64,000 nt of DNA from contig NC_084899.1 of NCBI RefSeq assembly GCF_958979055.1, positions 23,193,501 through 23,257,500 on the forward strand, written 5' to 3'. The notes below the pieces were generated by a model. That model was not told the origin of the DNA. It saw only the letters and a program-made list of their open reading frames with translations, and did not search any database. How positions within the stretch are numbered: the stretch's first letter is position 1; every line of letters begins with the position of its first letter. Positions 49,095-60,100 of this stretch are shown here, in pieces. Position numbers and translations under genes: made by a program. The DNA comes from Alnus glutinosa. Its lineage: Eukaryota; Streptophyta; Magnoliopsida; Fagales; Betulaceae.

Positions 49095-49265
49095 AGGGTG
49101 GCCGAACCACCCCTTTGGGTGGTTCAGCTACCCTCAAGCTGACCTTTGGAGGCGGCTGAACCACCCCTTTTGGCCACAGGGTGGTTTGCCCATTCAATGG
49201 CTGGGTTCTCCTCACCCCCAACCCGACCTTTGGAATAGCCGGACCATCACTTTTCGCCACAGGGG
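49095..49265. repeat. GC-rich GGTGG/CCACC block
   Basis: GGGTGGCCGAACCACCCCTTT, GGTGGTTCAGCTACCC and GGCGGCTGAACCACCCC are palindromic units of the type in the 7303-8064 transposon. It is flanked by the inverted pair GAGCCGTTCATTTAAAATG (49024) and TTCATTTTAAATAAACG (49305), so it is probably another foldback element at about 49020-49325. Confidence 0.6.
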
Positions 49266-49509
49266 ATTGGCTCTCTCTCCAATCTGCTATCGCGTTTGAG
49301 GCCGTTCATTTTAAATAAACGATCCATAATAGAGCTATTGCACACGATGTCAATCTGGTAGCACCACTTTGTATGGAGCAGGTTGTTCCGGTAGAGGATC
49401 TATGTGTCATTAAAGCTATTGCTTGATTAATGGGAGAATTTCATCAAGGAGATAAGCATACCCAAGTGTTTGTAAAATTGTGTTGCTCACTTCACTTTGA
49501 GTCGTTGGG

Positions 49510-49627
49510 TTGTATTTCATTCAAATGCAATCTCTGTTTATTTGTATCTATCTTGTAATCCTGTATACATATTATAAATGTAATATATGTGTACGATAAA
49601 CAGAGATTGCATTTGAATGAAATACAA
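49510..49627. repeat. Perfect 32-bp inverted repeat (hairpin)
   Basis: Arms 49510-49541 and 49596-49627 are exact reverse complements (TTGTATTTCATTCAAATGCA ...), with a 54-nt AT-rich spacer. It lies in the presumed leader intron of the TPR gene. Perfect arms suggest a recent origin or selection; it could also be a small foldback insertion. Confidence 0.85.
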
Positions 49628-50089
49628 GTACGATTGTTGCTGAGTTCCTTGTGAATGAATGACTTTATCTTGGGATGAAGTTTTATTTTCAGTTTTATCT
49701 TCATCTTCTCTTCTGGTGTTATCCTTCAATGAAAGCTGCTGGTGATGTTTATGTTTATCCTTATCATAATCTTAAATAGAGTGAGAAGAAGAAAAAAAAA
49801 TAAAATTAAATGACCACAATATCTATGCAACTGGTGTAGTATTCTATAGCAGTTGAATAATAGGTTAACTTTACTAAGTATGTAATCAACCTAATTGTAC
49901 TATTCCTTTTGCCTAGTATACCGTAAAGATTAGCCTTCTCAACTTTTGCACTTTTTAATGATATTTCTCTTATCAAAAAAAAAAGAAAAAGATTAGCCTT
50001 CTCAACTTCACTCAACCTCTCCTTTTCTCCACAGGATTTGATATTCAAAACAAAGACAGCCATTGAAGCTATATTGTCGAAGAAGAGAA

Positions 50090-51629
50090 ATGCTGCTTAG
50101 AAGCTCTTCAACACCAGTTCTTGGATCCCTCCTCTCGTCCGTCCCAGACAGCCCCAACAACAACAGCAATCACTATGAAACCAATACCATTATCAAGCAC
50201 CCACCAACCACCATCAAGCACCCACCAACCACAATTCACCAAAACCACAAGAAGCTCCCACTCCACCCAACCGGGTGTCTCAAGCTATCCTCATGCAGCT
50301 CCTCTCCAATCTCACCCTCCATTGCTGAACTCAACCGCAATAAAGGCTTTCGAAGAGCGCAGTCTGAAGGAAACTTGGAAGGACTAGCCTATGCTTCTTG
50401 CAACAGCAATGAAAACCAGCACTTTGAAATGAACCAACCCAAGAAGTTTCTTGGCAAACCCATGTGCTTCATGTTGCAAACTATACCGTCTTTCCAAGGT
50501 GGACGTGAAGATGAAGAAGAAGAAGAAGAAAGTGATATAGAGGATGATGAAGAGAGAAAAGAGTTGGAGGAAAATGAAGAACTGCTAGAGAGGGATAATA
50601 GAGGTGAAGGGAGGGTCATGGCTATGGAAGCACAAATTTCCAATTTGGAGAACAAAATGAAAAACATGAATTTGACAGAGGTGATTGCTAAGAACGAAAT
50701 TTGGAATATGGGTTTTGGAGATGTAGAGCTTTTTGGTCAAGAGATGTTCCTTGCAAGAGGGATAGGTACTGGTGGTGGCGGCAGCGGCGGCGACGGCAGA
50801 GAGTTCAAGTCAGCAGGCTCTGGTGGCGATGGTGGGGACAATCCAGAGGTTGAGGGGCATTATAAGAGGATGGTGGAGGAAAATCCTGGCAACCCTTTAT
50901 TTCTGAGGAATTATGCTCAATTTTTGTACGAGGTTAGTTTTGTTATCTCTCTTTGTTTACCTGCTTGTTTCTTTTCTTGTTCATCAACGCTGAGGCTGTA
51001 TTTGGGAAAACCTTAACCTAAATATCACCTAGCAAATAGCCGCGTTAGTGTATTTTTTCAATTTGTCAAAATGATCAACATTTTGCTTCCATATGGACAT
51101 ATTGCTTTCTCAACCTATGCAATGATCAACATATTGCTTCCATATGTGATTTCACTGCTCTAATTTTCTCAGTGGAACTTAGCTTCATTTGGGCATTATT
51201 GGTTGCTTACAATCATGATTTTGACAGACCAAGAGAGACCTTCAGGGGGCCGAGGAGAAATACTCTCGTGCTATCCTAGCAGATCCCAAGGATGGTGAAA
51301 TTCTGTCTCAGTATGCTAAGATAGTGTGGGAGCTACATCATGACCAAGATAGGGCTTCAGGCTACTTTGAACGTGCGGTTCAAGCTTCTCCTGAAGATAG
51401 GTGTGTATACCAAAATTTAATATGCTAAAATGCAATTTCTTGGTCAAGTACTTGTCATGCACTCGCCACACTATATAACTTTTGATTCTTGCTTTGCAGC
51501 CATATTCAGGCAGCATATGCTAGTTTCCTCTGGGAATCAGAGGAATATGAGGATGGCAGTGATGTGCCGAAAGATCTCGAAGCCATGCCACCACATTTTC
51601 ATGCAGCTGTGGCTTCTGCAAGTGCTTAA
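50090..51629 (+). CDS. TPR-like superfamily protein
   Basis: Plant TPR-like protein similar to the At1g80130/At5g20190 group; molecular role unknown. Three exons: 50090-50932, 51228-51400, 51500-51629, GT/AG, 1146 nt, 381 residues. Start MLLRSSSTPVLGSLLSS is typical for the group. An upstream in-frame stretch has no ATG. N-terminal half is low complexity: a small tandem KHPPTTI repeat (about 36-50), an RRAQSEGNLE motif, an acidic run around 140-170 and a Gly-rich run around 226-250. The TPR part spans about 254-360: GHYKRMVEENPGNPLFLRNYAQFLYE, GAEEKYSRAILADPKDGEILSQYAKIVWE, RASGYFERAVQASPEDSHIQAAYASFLWE. It ends ...AAVASASA. Confidence 0.9.
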
Positions 51630-52404
51630 ATTGTGGGAGCCCTTGTGAACAAAGCACGTAGATTGTGAACACATCACAGTATCAAGCTGTTGAAACCATG
51701 TCAGGGGTTAGAGAGAGAGAGAGAGGGAGGGAGGGTTGCCTTTTCCAGTATGACTTTTATTGGATGATGATAGCATAGCTCTAGAATAAGGATTATCCTA
51801 TAGCTGCATATGTATGTAGGGCCGATGTAGATGTATATATAGACATATAGGTCTCATTGACATAAACCATTTGGTGGCAAAATTTTTGCTTTATTTAGAC
51901 GAGAATCTGTCCGATGAATATCCAAAACTCATCTAAATCTTCATGCAAATTTAACTCGTAAATGAGTAGTTCAGATAATAACGGAGTAACTGATAGGAAC
52001 ACGTGGAGGAGGTTAAGGAAAGGTAGTGTTAGTTGGTTAAGAGGTTAAGGAAAGTTTATGTATATCTCAATTTAGAATAACTAACTAAAAATTACTTCAT
52101 TAGTTTAGACACCATATATCTGATTATCTATTTTTAACTCTATATATATATATTTTTTTCTTTTTTTTATTATCGTACTTTTTGACTTTTTTTTTTTTTT
52201 TTTTTTAAATAGTCATATTTAGCCATATTTGTCGATGGTCGTTTTGTTAAAACAGTCATTTCTCTAATGTAAATTTTTTACGGTCATTTTCACCAATTTT
52301 TTAACAATCATATTTTTTTAATAATTGTTTTGTTAAATCTGTCATTTTTTCAATGCAATAATTTTTAAAAATCATATCAATTTAAAGAAAAAGATTATCC
52401 TTTT

Positions 52405-52640
52405 ATTATTACTGGTGATTAAACAAATGAATAAAGCGGCATTGGCAGCATGAAAATGATGGATAAACTATTATTACTAGTGGTTAAACAAATGAATAAA
52501 GTGGCATTGGCAGCATGAAAATTGCTGAAAATGATGGGATAAACTATTATTACTAGTTGTTAAACAAATAAATAAAGTGGCATTAGCGGCATGAAAAATG
52601 ATGGGATAAACTATTATTACCGATGGGATAAACAATAAAC
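52405..52640. repeat. Tandem repeat of 65-76-bp units, about 3.3 copies
   Basis: TTAAACAAATGAATAAAG, GGCATTGGCAGCATGAAAA and GATAAACTATTATTACTAG recur, with equivalent points at 52421, 52486 and 52562. The unit length varies because one copy has an extra AATTGCTG. Confidence 0.8.
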
Positions 52641-53179
52641 ATAAAGCAACTTGGAATATTCTCACTTGTGCAAATAAAATTTCACAACTAGTTGAGATAT
52701 TTATGGAATCTCATTGGCAATACTGATACTTCATGTAGAACGTGGAGTGAAGAAAAAAATAAAAATAAAAAAAGAACGTGGAGGGCAAAAATAAATAAAT
52801 AAAGAACATGAAGGGAAAAAAATAAAGATATGTGAATGGTGCAACTTTACATGTGAAGTTGCACTATTTATGGAATTAAGTAAAATCTATTCTAAAGTTT
52901 GAATAGTTAAGCCAATGAAGTCTCTTTTTAGCACTTTGATTATCTATTTTAGTCTAAAGATGAAAATACGTAAGCCATTAGAAGTGCTCTAATAGAAGTT
53001 ATATTGTAGTAGGTTAGTAGAAGTTATACTCAGCAGTAATGGGTAATTTACATGCAGTATCTTAGTGGGTAGTTTACAATTCATGTAGTGATCAGTTATC
53101 CGTAGCTCTAGTATAAGACAAGGTCCAAAATGTAGAGAGGGTATTGAATATTGTATTGGCATTTGTCATTATGGTTAAT

Positions 53180-53470
53180 GGGTTTGTTTGTTAAGCTCGA
53201 GGACAATACAGAATAGTGCTAGTCACTATTCACATTTTTTTTTTTTTAATTTTTACATTTTTCAATAACAATCAACATCAAAACATTCTTACTTTTTTCA
53301 CTTTTATATCACATTAATAATTTTTTATTACTATTCAAATAAAAAAATTCACTGCAATACAAAACTTTTTCACTTTTTTATACAAATTCTTTTTATTTTA
53401 TATCACATCATCACTTTTTACTAATTCCAAAACTAACAACCCACTACTCTGTACTTTGCCAAACAAACCC
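53180..53470. mobile_element. MITE family B, copy 3 (inverted)
   Basis: Ends GGGTTTGTTTGTTAAGC / TTTGCCAAACAAACCC. The interior (TTTATATCACATTAATAATTT, ACTATTCAAATAAAAAAATTC) is the reverse complement of the 24359 and 56819 copies. Confidence 0.75.
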
Positions 53471-54183
53471 AATATCTAACCCTAATTGGATTCATTACCT
53501 ATCATTGTGAACTTTCCTACCCAAAAAGAGCTATCAAATCCTATCTCACGTCACTAAACAATATTGGGTACCTATCAGTAACGTTCTCCAGTATTTTCTA
53601 TTTTGGCTTACCACCATCTTACATATGTTGTTGTAGTCGTAGTTCCTTTCGGTGATCTTAAAACCCCCATCTTCCTGGTTTCTATTTTCTTTTTCTTTCT
53701 TTTCTCTATTTTTTTTTTTTTTTTTTTTTTGTTGTAGTTTGGTTTCTGATCATTTTGTTGTGTCGTCTTTGCCAAGGAAAAGAAAGTACGACCAGCATAA
53801 AGAACAATTTTGAAATAAGTGAACTCAGAAAAGTAAGAATCATATACTAACCCATTAGACAAGCACCTTGTTTTCCTGAAAACATTGGGATTGGGCTCAA
53901 AATGCCAAAAAAAAAAAATTCCCACTTGAATTGCATAATAAAACTCATTCAAGGGGAAAAAACAACATAGCTATACCCAAACAAGAAACAACACAAACAA
54001 GTCTCACCAATTCCATTCGTGTAAAATGACACACCTCAAAAAGTACACCATACTTTCCTGAAACCATCACAAGGAAGAAAGTTTGATTGGCAAAACTAAA
54101 GAGCCTAAATGGCTCAAATCACCCTCAGATCAAAAACCTAAGTAATGACCCACGAATATTTCTGCCCATCTGTAGTTTTTGTC

Positions 54184-57100
54184 TCATCGTGAACCACGCT
54201 GATAAAAATCATTGCCTCTTACTCTGTTGTAGTCACCACTATCCTGACTGCTTCCCCTGCCCAAGCTCCGTGCACCAAAACGCCCCCTTGGGGCCTCTGT
54301 TTGATAACTTCCTCGTCCTCTTCCTCCCCTTCCTGGTGAAGACAATTCAAAATTAAGCCAATTCATTTTCCAAGTTGACAACAAAACAGAAGAAAGACAA
54401 ATTGGTTACTCAAAGCACACCATGTCAAATGGAAAATAAGTTAATTAAGTATGAAAATTGAATTATGTGCATACAATTGTAAGAGATGGCCCAATTTATT
54501 TTTTTTGGCATCAATCAATCCTGTTGTTACCATATGGTTTGACATGAATCATAAAACAAATGATTAGTTACAGACATTATCCTAGCAGACACAGCAGTCA
54601 TTGTTTATTGAGTCATGACTCATATTCATCACTACAACAAAGTAGAGACCAAGGGCCAGCACAATTGCCATAGCCACTACAGAAGTTGCCATTGTTTAAA
54701 ACCTGTTTTTTTGGCCCGAAACCAGCTTTGTATAGGAGAGCTTAAGGTGACCTAAGAACACCCTACAAAGACGAGATGTAAGTCGAGACCTACACTCTAA
54801 AGAGCATGAACATAAGCTCACTTTGCATGATCCATGTGCAGTAAATTGAACATACAAGCATAGTATGATCATTCAACGAAAAGAATTGAACTTGAAATGC
54901 GAAAGTGAATAAGTGAAGTGTGTTGAACTTTTGAAGCTAAAGAGAGAGGTAAGTAGATATGGTCGTACCTTTGCTTTCTTCGAAATGTAAATGTCAATGT
55001 CACGTTTTCTTAAAATTGCTTTTCGAGGTATATGATGTAATATTGTTCTGGAGGTCTATGATGTAATGTTTGCCTTTATTCGGTAGCCCCATTTTATGCA
55101 TCCTAAACTATATGTTGGGAAAAGAGTTTAAATGTAATGAAAACGTTATGAAGATGTTATAAAAACGTTATGAAGATGAAAAGTGACTGAATAAAAAGAA
55201 AGGAAAGAAGTAAGTGATTGTATGAACTAATGAAATGTTTTACTGGCCATATGAAATGATGTGCATTATGCAATAGTACCGGAGCTAATGGGCGGGGCTA
55301 GCTATCTTTTATGGTCTGCCGGGAATGGCTCAATCGTGTACTTTAGTTTATACAATGGTGTTCATATCCTAGACGTCGCTCCATCTGTGGCCACAGGAAC
55401 AAAGCCGGGATCCTAATGATCGCCAACCCTTACACACCAGGTGTAATTGTGTGTCAGCCACTCAAGAGTTTAAAGGAAAGAGTATTTATATTTTCAGAGT
55501 ATTTGAGTCACCCTTTGTTTTTGAATTTTAAACCAACTCAGATGATGTCATTGATGGTTCTATTGGCCAAGGAAACTAGAGAAAGAAGCCCTCACATAAA
55601 AAAGGAATTGACTAAGTGAACCGAGCACATTAGTTTGTTTTGTTCCATCATACTTTCTATGCTAAAACTAAGGTTACATTTAGTACGCAGAATGACTACT
55701 TTCCATTAGAAAAAATAAATAGCTTTGATTAGGCATAGAAAAATGTGGAATAGAATAGCCTTGGTGTTAAAGTATATAATAAGGAATGAAATAGCCTTTG
55801 AATAGTCATTCCCTCATGGGCCATGATAATGGTTATTTCAAGGCTATTCAATTCCATATTATTCTATTCACAAAAAACTATTTCTTTTCCTAGTAGAATA
55901 GCTATTTTGCATACCAAACGTAACTTAAGGGTTTAAAGGTTAAGTTTTAATGAGATGAGTTGTAAGAATGGTAATATGGTGGCTTAAGTATAAATTGTTA
56001 TAAGACGTTTGCTTTGGTTTGGTTTGGTTTGGTTTGAATTTTAGTTTCTTGAATCCGCATACCCTTATGTGTAATATTGTCTTCCTACCGGAAAGGGGAT
56101 GCGACAACCAACCAACTCATCAAAGGCAAAACCTTTCCCCTTCTCTAAGGTATCAGCCCATCCTGATGTAACGAGTAAAGAACCCCGACCAGAGGCAATA
56201 ATCATCTTTGACAGTAAAGGTATTGTCTGGGCCTCAACTCCTCGTTTCTCAAGCACATTGAGTCAACCACAATGCCTTCATTTTGACCTACAAGCTGAGC
56301 CAAACAAGGCAAACTCCCAGACCTATTGCTGTCAAAAGAGACAGGCCCAGCGATGGGACCATCTCAGCCTCCTCACCATAAAAATCTAATGGAAGGGGGC
56401 GAGCCAAATGCTTCGGCTGGACCACCGGGAGCTCCACTACAAACAGCTAGCAAAGGCACAACATCTCCTGAAGAAGTCTGCGTGTCTCACGCTCTAGCAT
56501 CCAAAGCCTTGAGAGCTGCCGGCGAGCCCACCGAAGGACCAAAGAGCTAGGAAGAACTCGGGTCCGAGCGACCCATATCCTTTCCCTCCAAACCGCTTCC
56601 TCAACCAGGTCTTTACTTGACATAGAGGCCTTCCTAGCCTCCCCAGCCCGGGAATTCATAACAAAAGTAGGCTTGTGTTTCACTAGTGGAGGCGGGCCTA
56701 ATTTCTTTTTAAACACATTCTGGGTTTTGGCATTTAGAAGTGGGATGTTGGCTTTAAGTGTGGGTTGGCTCCTCTCCGAATATTTCCCTGTAGCAGATTC
56801 AGGCTTCTCCAAGTTTTTGGCCCTGTTTGGCAACCCCCTCCCCTCATATTGGGGGAGGAATTTTTTTTGGAGGGATAGTAAAATGTGATTGATGTGATAT
56901 AAAGTTAAAAGAATTTATATGGAAAAGTGAAAAAAAGAAAAAAAATTTGTATTGTAGTGGGGTTTTTTATTTAAATAGTAATAAAAAATTGTTGATGTAA
57001 TACAAAAAGTGAAGAATGTTTCGAAATTGATGTTTTTTGAGAGAAGTGAAAATAAGGGAAGGGAGACGAGAGGGGATTGCCAAACAGGGCCAAAGAATTT

Positions 57101-60100
57101 CAAACCCTCATCCACTAACTCAAGAACCCGATCCACCTCCCATTTGATAAATCTCCAACTAGCTTCTCATATTTTGAAGGGTCCCACCGACACCCATCGT
57201 ACGCTCACGCCTCCTGATGCAACGCAAAAACAGGTAATGGAGGCGGCTGAAGTCCTTCCTTGGGTGACCTTGGGTACTGACCCAACAGTCTTTGCACTGC
57301 CCTCCCCACGGGACAACAAACGAGGGGCACACTCCGCCGTTACTATCGGCACCATTGGGCATTTCTGCAGCTGCCTTTCCCGTGCAGGGCAAAGGATGAG
57401 AAGCACGCCCCACCGCTACTAACGGCAACTATGGGCGCTTCTGCAGCTGCACCTCCTTACCTAAAACATCCGCGAAGGACATTTTGCCAGCACCAATCAT
57501 CAACACCTTTCCTTCAAACACCAAGGAAGAGCCAGTGGAAGCAGAGCTATGCTCCCCTTGCCAAGAGAGAGCTCGAGGAAAGCCAATGGCGCAGCTTCTC
57601 CAAAGATACTCTGACAGTTGCACTGTTTAATTCCAAAGATTTTTTTTTTGCAAGTTTTACATTCCAAAGATACAATTCCAGCCAAAACTACCATAAAGCA
57701 ATATGCAATTCAACATTAAAACTAAACACAGCATATAATTAAAGAATAAATGAATAAGTAGAATACAACTGCTGGAGTACATTTTTTAAGACATCTCCAA
57801 CCATGCCTGATTTATATATACTTCTAATTAGAGGAAAAGATTGAGGCACATACTTCCACCTCGATAAGTGCTGCCACTGTTTGGTCTCCTCTCTTCAATG
57901 TAGACTTGCCTTCCAGCCAACTGAATTGGAGATGCCTGCAGAGGAAACCATTTTAGGCCTGGCTAAAATTATTTTACAGAATTGACATTTAAAATACAAA
58001 TCATTCTGAAATTTCATCGGATCATTGAAGCCATTAATTATGACTAAGGCAGACTGGTTCTTTTAGGCACCATAAAAAAAACAAGACAAACATTAAAAAA
58101 AAAAAAAAAAAAAAAAACTCAATCAGTCCCAAAAACAAAATCCCATCTGACCAAAAACACATTTTAAGGAAAGAATACTAAATGATATCCATCCGTGAAC
58201 CATATCTACTTTTGATGAAAAGTGAAGAAAAGTATCAAAATTAGAAATTGTATTGACGTGATAAAAAGGGTATTATAGGAAAGTGAATAACGTAGATATT
58301 GACTTTTGAACATGGACATCCCAAAATGGCAATGTAGATCATACATATGGGACAGAGGAGGTAACATATTAATGCAGATTCCAGGAAATAATAATCAAAA
58401 TCCAAACATACTATACAATCATATTCCCTATTTCTGCCAGGGATTGCCCCAACCAACCCCTGCCGCCTAATCTGGCGAGGGTCCTGGCGGAGGTGCGAGA
58501 TCTTGTGCACTACCAAACCCTGCCAATAAATCCAGCGGCGGAGGTGCGAGATCTCTGGCAGCAATCTAGCCGCAGGGTGCAAATTCTTGCACCTCTCTCA
58601 CCAGATTTTGCAGCAATCCTGCTGTGGAATGCAAGATCTTGCACCCAATTACAATCTCGACAGCCATCAATGTCAGCTAAGGTCAGACGGCGTGAAGCCG
58701 TCAGTCAATTCGAGGGTCTTCTTGAGCTTTTGACCAGTCAGTTTGGCTGTCAGGGGTGCCCACCCTTATCCATGTTTTTTTTTTATAAGTAATAATATAT
58801 TAAAAAAGCGTAAGACGCCCTTAAGTACACAGGCAGTATATATAGGAGGCTCCAAATGAGCAGGAAACCCAAGCCTTCAAACCCACAAAACAGCAAAGCC
58901 CAAAACCCCCCGAGGCACTCAACGGTAGAAGACGTGAGACTTGCCTTTTCCCCCGCCTAGAGGATATACCCTTAGCATCGTAATTGATGGAGCATTCTAA
59001 ATTTAGAAGCTCCCTTCTACCCTTTACCTTTCCGGGGGGGGGGGGGGGTAGCCTCCACCCTTGTCCATGTTACATTCAACATGTAACACAAATATCAATT
59101 AAGAAGTATCCTAACATAAAATAATGATGATGATGATGTAGCCTCAATCAAGAGCCACTTTCTTTCCTACCCATACTTTTAGTTGGACCAAATAAATGAT
59201 TAAATAACAAAATCCAGAAGATATGAACAATTAAGAACTCCAATGCAAGGTTTTAAGGTATTAAATAGTAAAAAAAATAGTACGAATTACAAGCATATAT
59301 TTTTATTCACATTCATAAAATACCCTAATGAAAAGCACAAATGCCACTAAAGTCACAAAAGGACCCAATTAATATATTTGACAGAATAAAAAAAAAATCA
59401 TGTCATAGGATTGGGTAGGTAAATGGTAGAGGTAAAAGGACCATCATCAAACAATGAGATATTTGCCTCAACTCCTTGAAAAAGTTTTGAGCAGAATTTG
59501 AAAATGTTCAAAACAAAAAATGTAAGGAAAAGAGAAATACAAACCTTGAGCGCATTTTGAACACCAATAAGGTCTTCAAACTCAACAAACGCATAGCAAA
59601 CTCCAATTTCCTGTATAAATAAATTGCTATTTTAGCTTCTCTCAAGGTTACATTGAAAGAAACTGGGTCAAAAGTAGAAAGAGAAGCTCACCTTGCGTAA
59701 CCTAATGAAGATACCATCAGGTATAATTGTGCCAAAGTTCTTGAATTCCAGCTCGATTTCTGCTTCAGTAACAGTAGGGGACAAGTTTCTGACATAGACA
59801 GATTTTGGTTCACCTGGAAGGATGACCGAGGAAGGATCAGTTAACCTTCTCTAAGTCTCAAACTGAATTAAATGTTGTATCTCATAAATGGAATGTCAAC
59901 AAGTTCATGTAAACTGTATATTGGCACATACCATACTAAATGTGGGAGTTTGGACCCATCACATAGTAACAAAAAACGTCAGTAAAATTCTCATATATTC
60001 TAGGATGCAAAACAAGGGGAAGATTAAACACTAGAGTAAGACCAACAATAAATTTAATGCAATAATTTCATCAATCAGGTCATGAGAGAGAAACTTGTAA

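Larger units (their letters stand above)
48601..50089 (+). promoter_or_regulatory. TPR gene core promoter and probable 5'-UTR intron
   Basis: A TTATATATAAAAG box at about 48604 suggests transcription from about 48635. A donor AAAAGAG|GTACC near 48722 and an acceptor TTTCTCCACAG|GATTTG near 50034 would make a ~1.3-kb leader intron; this is inferred. The intron would hold a GGTGGCCGAACCACCCC-type block at 49095-49260 and a 32-bp perfect hairpin at 49510-49627. Confidence 0.45.
51630..54183. other. Intergenic DNA between converging TPR and G3BP genes
   Basis: 3' side of the TPR gene with a (GA)n run at 51713-51735, AT-rich DNA, a tandem repeat at 52405-52640, MITE family B copy 3 (53180-53470) and a T run at 53710-53730. 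No gene. Confidence 0.6.
54333..57853 (-). other. Last intron of the G3BP-like gene (3521 nt)
   Basis: A long intron filled by insertions: a GC-richer block at about 55264-55450 (perhaps an LTR fragment, CCGGGATCCTAATGATCGCC), MITE family C copy 2 (55673-55924) and LINE ORF1 remains at 56050-57640 interrupted by a family B MITE. It separates the RRM end from the RGG exon. Confidence 0.8.

Noticed and set aside
50389-50667. Ser-rich antisense frame over the TPR gene
   Set aside because: Mirror of the acidic Glu/Asp run on the coding strand (GAA/GAG read as TTC/CTC).
56447-56833. 128-codon open frame as a host gene
   Set aside because: Reads like LINE ORF1 debris, lies in an intron, and adjoins other frame-broken LINE pieces.
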